A stretch of DNA of 6,048 nucleotides from the NCBI GenBank assembly GCA_024684065.1, contig JAIKXO010000019.1, forward strand, positions 1 to 6,048, written 5' to 3'. The position numbers and the translations under genes are program-made. This stretch comes from Lachnospiraceae bacterium. Its GTDB lineage: Bacteria; Bacillota_A; Clostridia; Lachnospirales; Lachnospiraceae. The notes under the pieces are model-generated. The model had not been told where the DNA came from and made no database searches. It saw only the letters and a list, made by a program, of their open reading frames with translations. Shown here one piece after another: positions 5,990-6,048 of this stretch; position 1 is the stretch's first letter, and every line of letters begins with the position of its first letter.

Positions 5990-6048
5990 GTTTTTTTCCT
6001 TTGTCTGAAATCTGTTATGGTCTTTCGATCCGCTGCACAGAAATATAA
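5990..6048 (-). other. Right-edge sequence upstream of GH3, undetermined
   Basis: Only 59 bp are visible. One reverse frame is open from the edge to a TGA that overlaps the GH3 ATG as ATGA (last residues DFRQRKKT). The GH3 frame itself is also open. I cannot tell whether this is the 3' end of an upstream gene coupled to GH3 or simply a leader. No clear promoter is seen. Confidence 0.3.
5997..6002 (-). promoter_or_regulatory. Ribosome binding site of the GH3 gene
   Basis: The minus strand reads AAAGGA, then AAAAAAC, then ATG at 5989. It is a moderate Shine-Dalgarno site at 7-nt spacing. It supports this ATG even though the GH3 frame has no stop codon between 5990 and the window edge. Confidence 0.65.

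Overview
This window looks like a pentose (xylan side-product) utilisation locus from a low-to-mid GC Firmicute, most likely a Lachnospiraceae member of the Butyrivibrio/Pseudobutyrivibrio type. The basis is the purine-rich Shine-Dalgarno sites, frequent AGA/AGG codons, and a GH3 enzyme, xylulokinase and YfhO protein that all read like clostridial gut or rumen homologues. The genus is inferred by eye, not by a search. All four genes lie on the minus strand, so transcription runs from right to left.

Reading in the direction of transcription, a 724-residue family 3 glycoside hydrolase without a signal peptide (5989-3815, probable cytoplasmic beta-xylosidase) comes first. A 164-bp AT-rich gap (3651-3814) follows, holding two inverted repeats and a weak promoter-like pair. 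Next is a complete xylulokinase, xylB (3650-2193). After a further 83 bp with no visible terminator comes a 495-residue sugar isomerase of the L-fucose/L-arabinose isomerase superfamily (2109-622). A hairpin with a short U tract (594-565) closes this unit. A second minus-strand gene then starts at 470 and runs off the left edge. It is the N-terminal part of a YfhO-family polytopic membrane protein, and it is easily missed because it has no stop codon in the window.

The genes suggest a pathway: imported xylo-oligosaccharides (or other xylosides/arabinosides) are cut in the cytoplasm by the GH3 enzyme, the free pentose is converted to a ketose by the isomerase, and xylulokinase phosphorylates D-xylulose into the pentose phosphate pathway. 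The notable point is that the isomerase beside xylB is not a classical XylA but a FucI/AraA-type protein, so its true substrate is an open question. No transporter, regulator, XylA, AraD, RNA gene, mobile element or CRISPR array is visible in the window.
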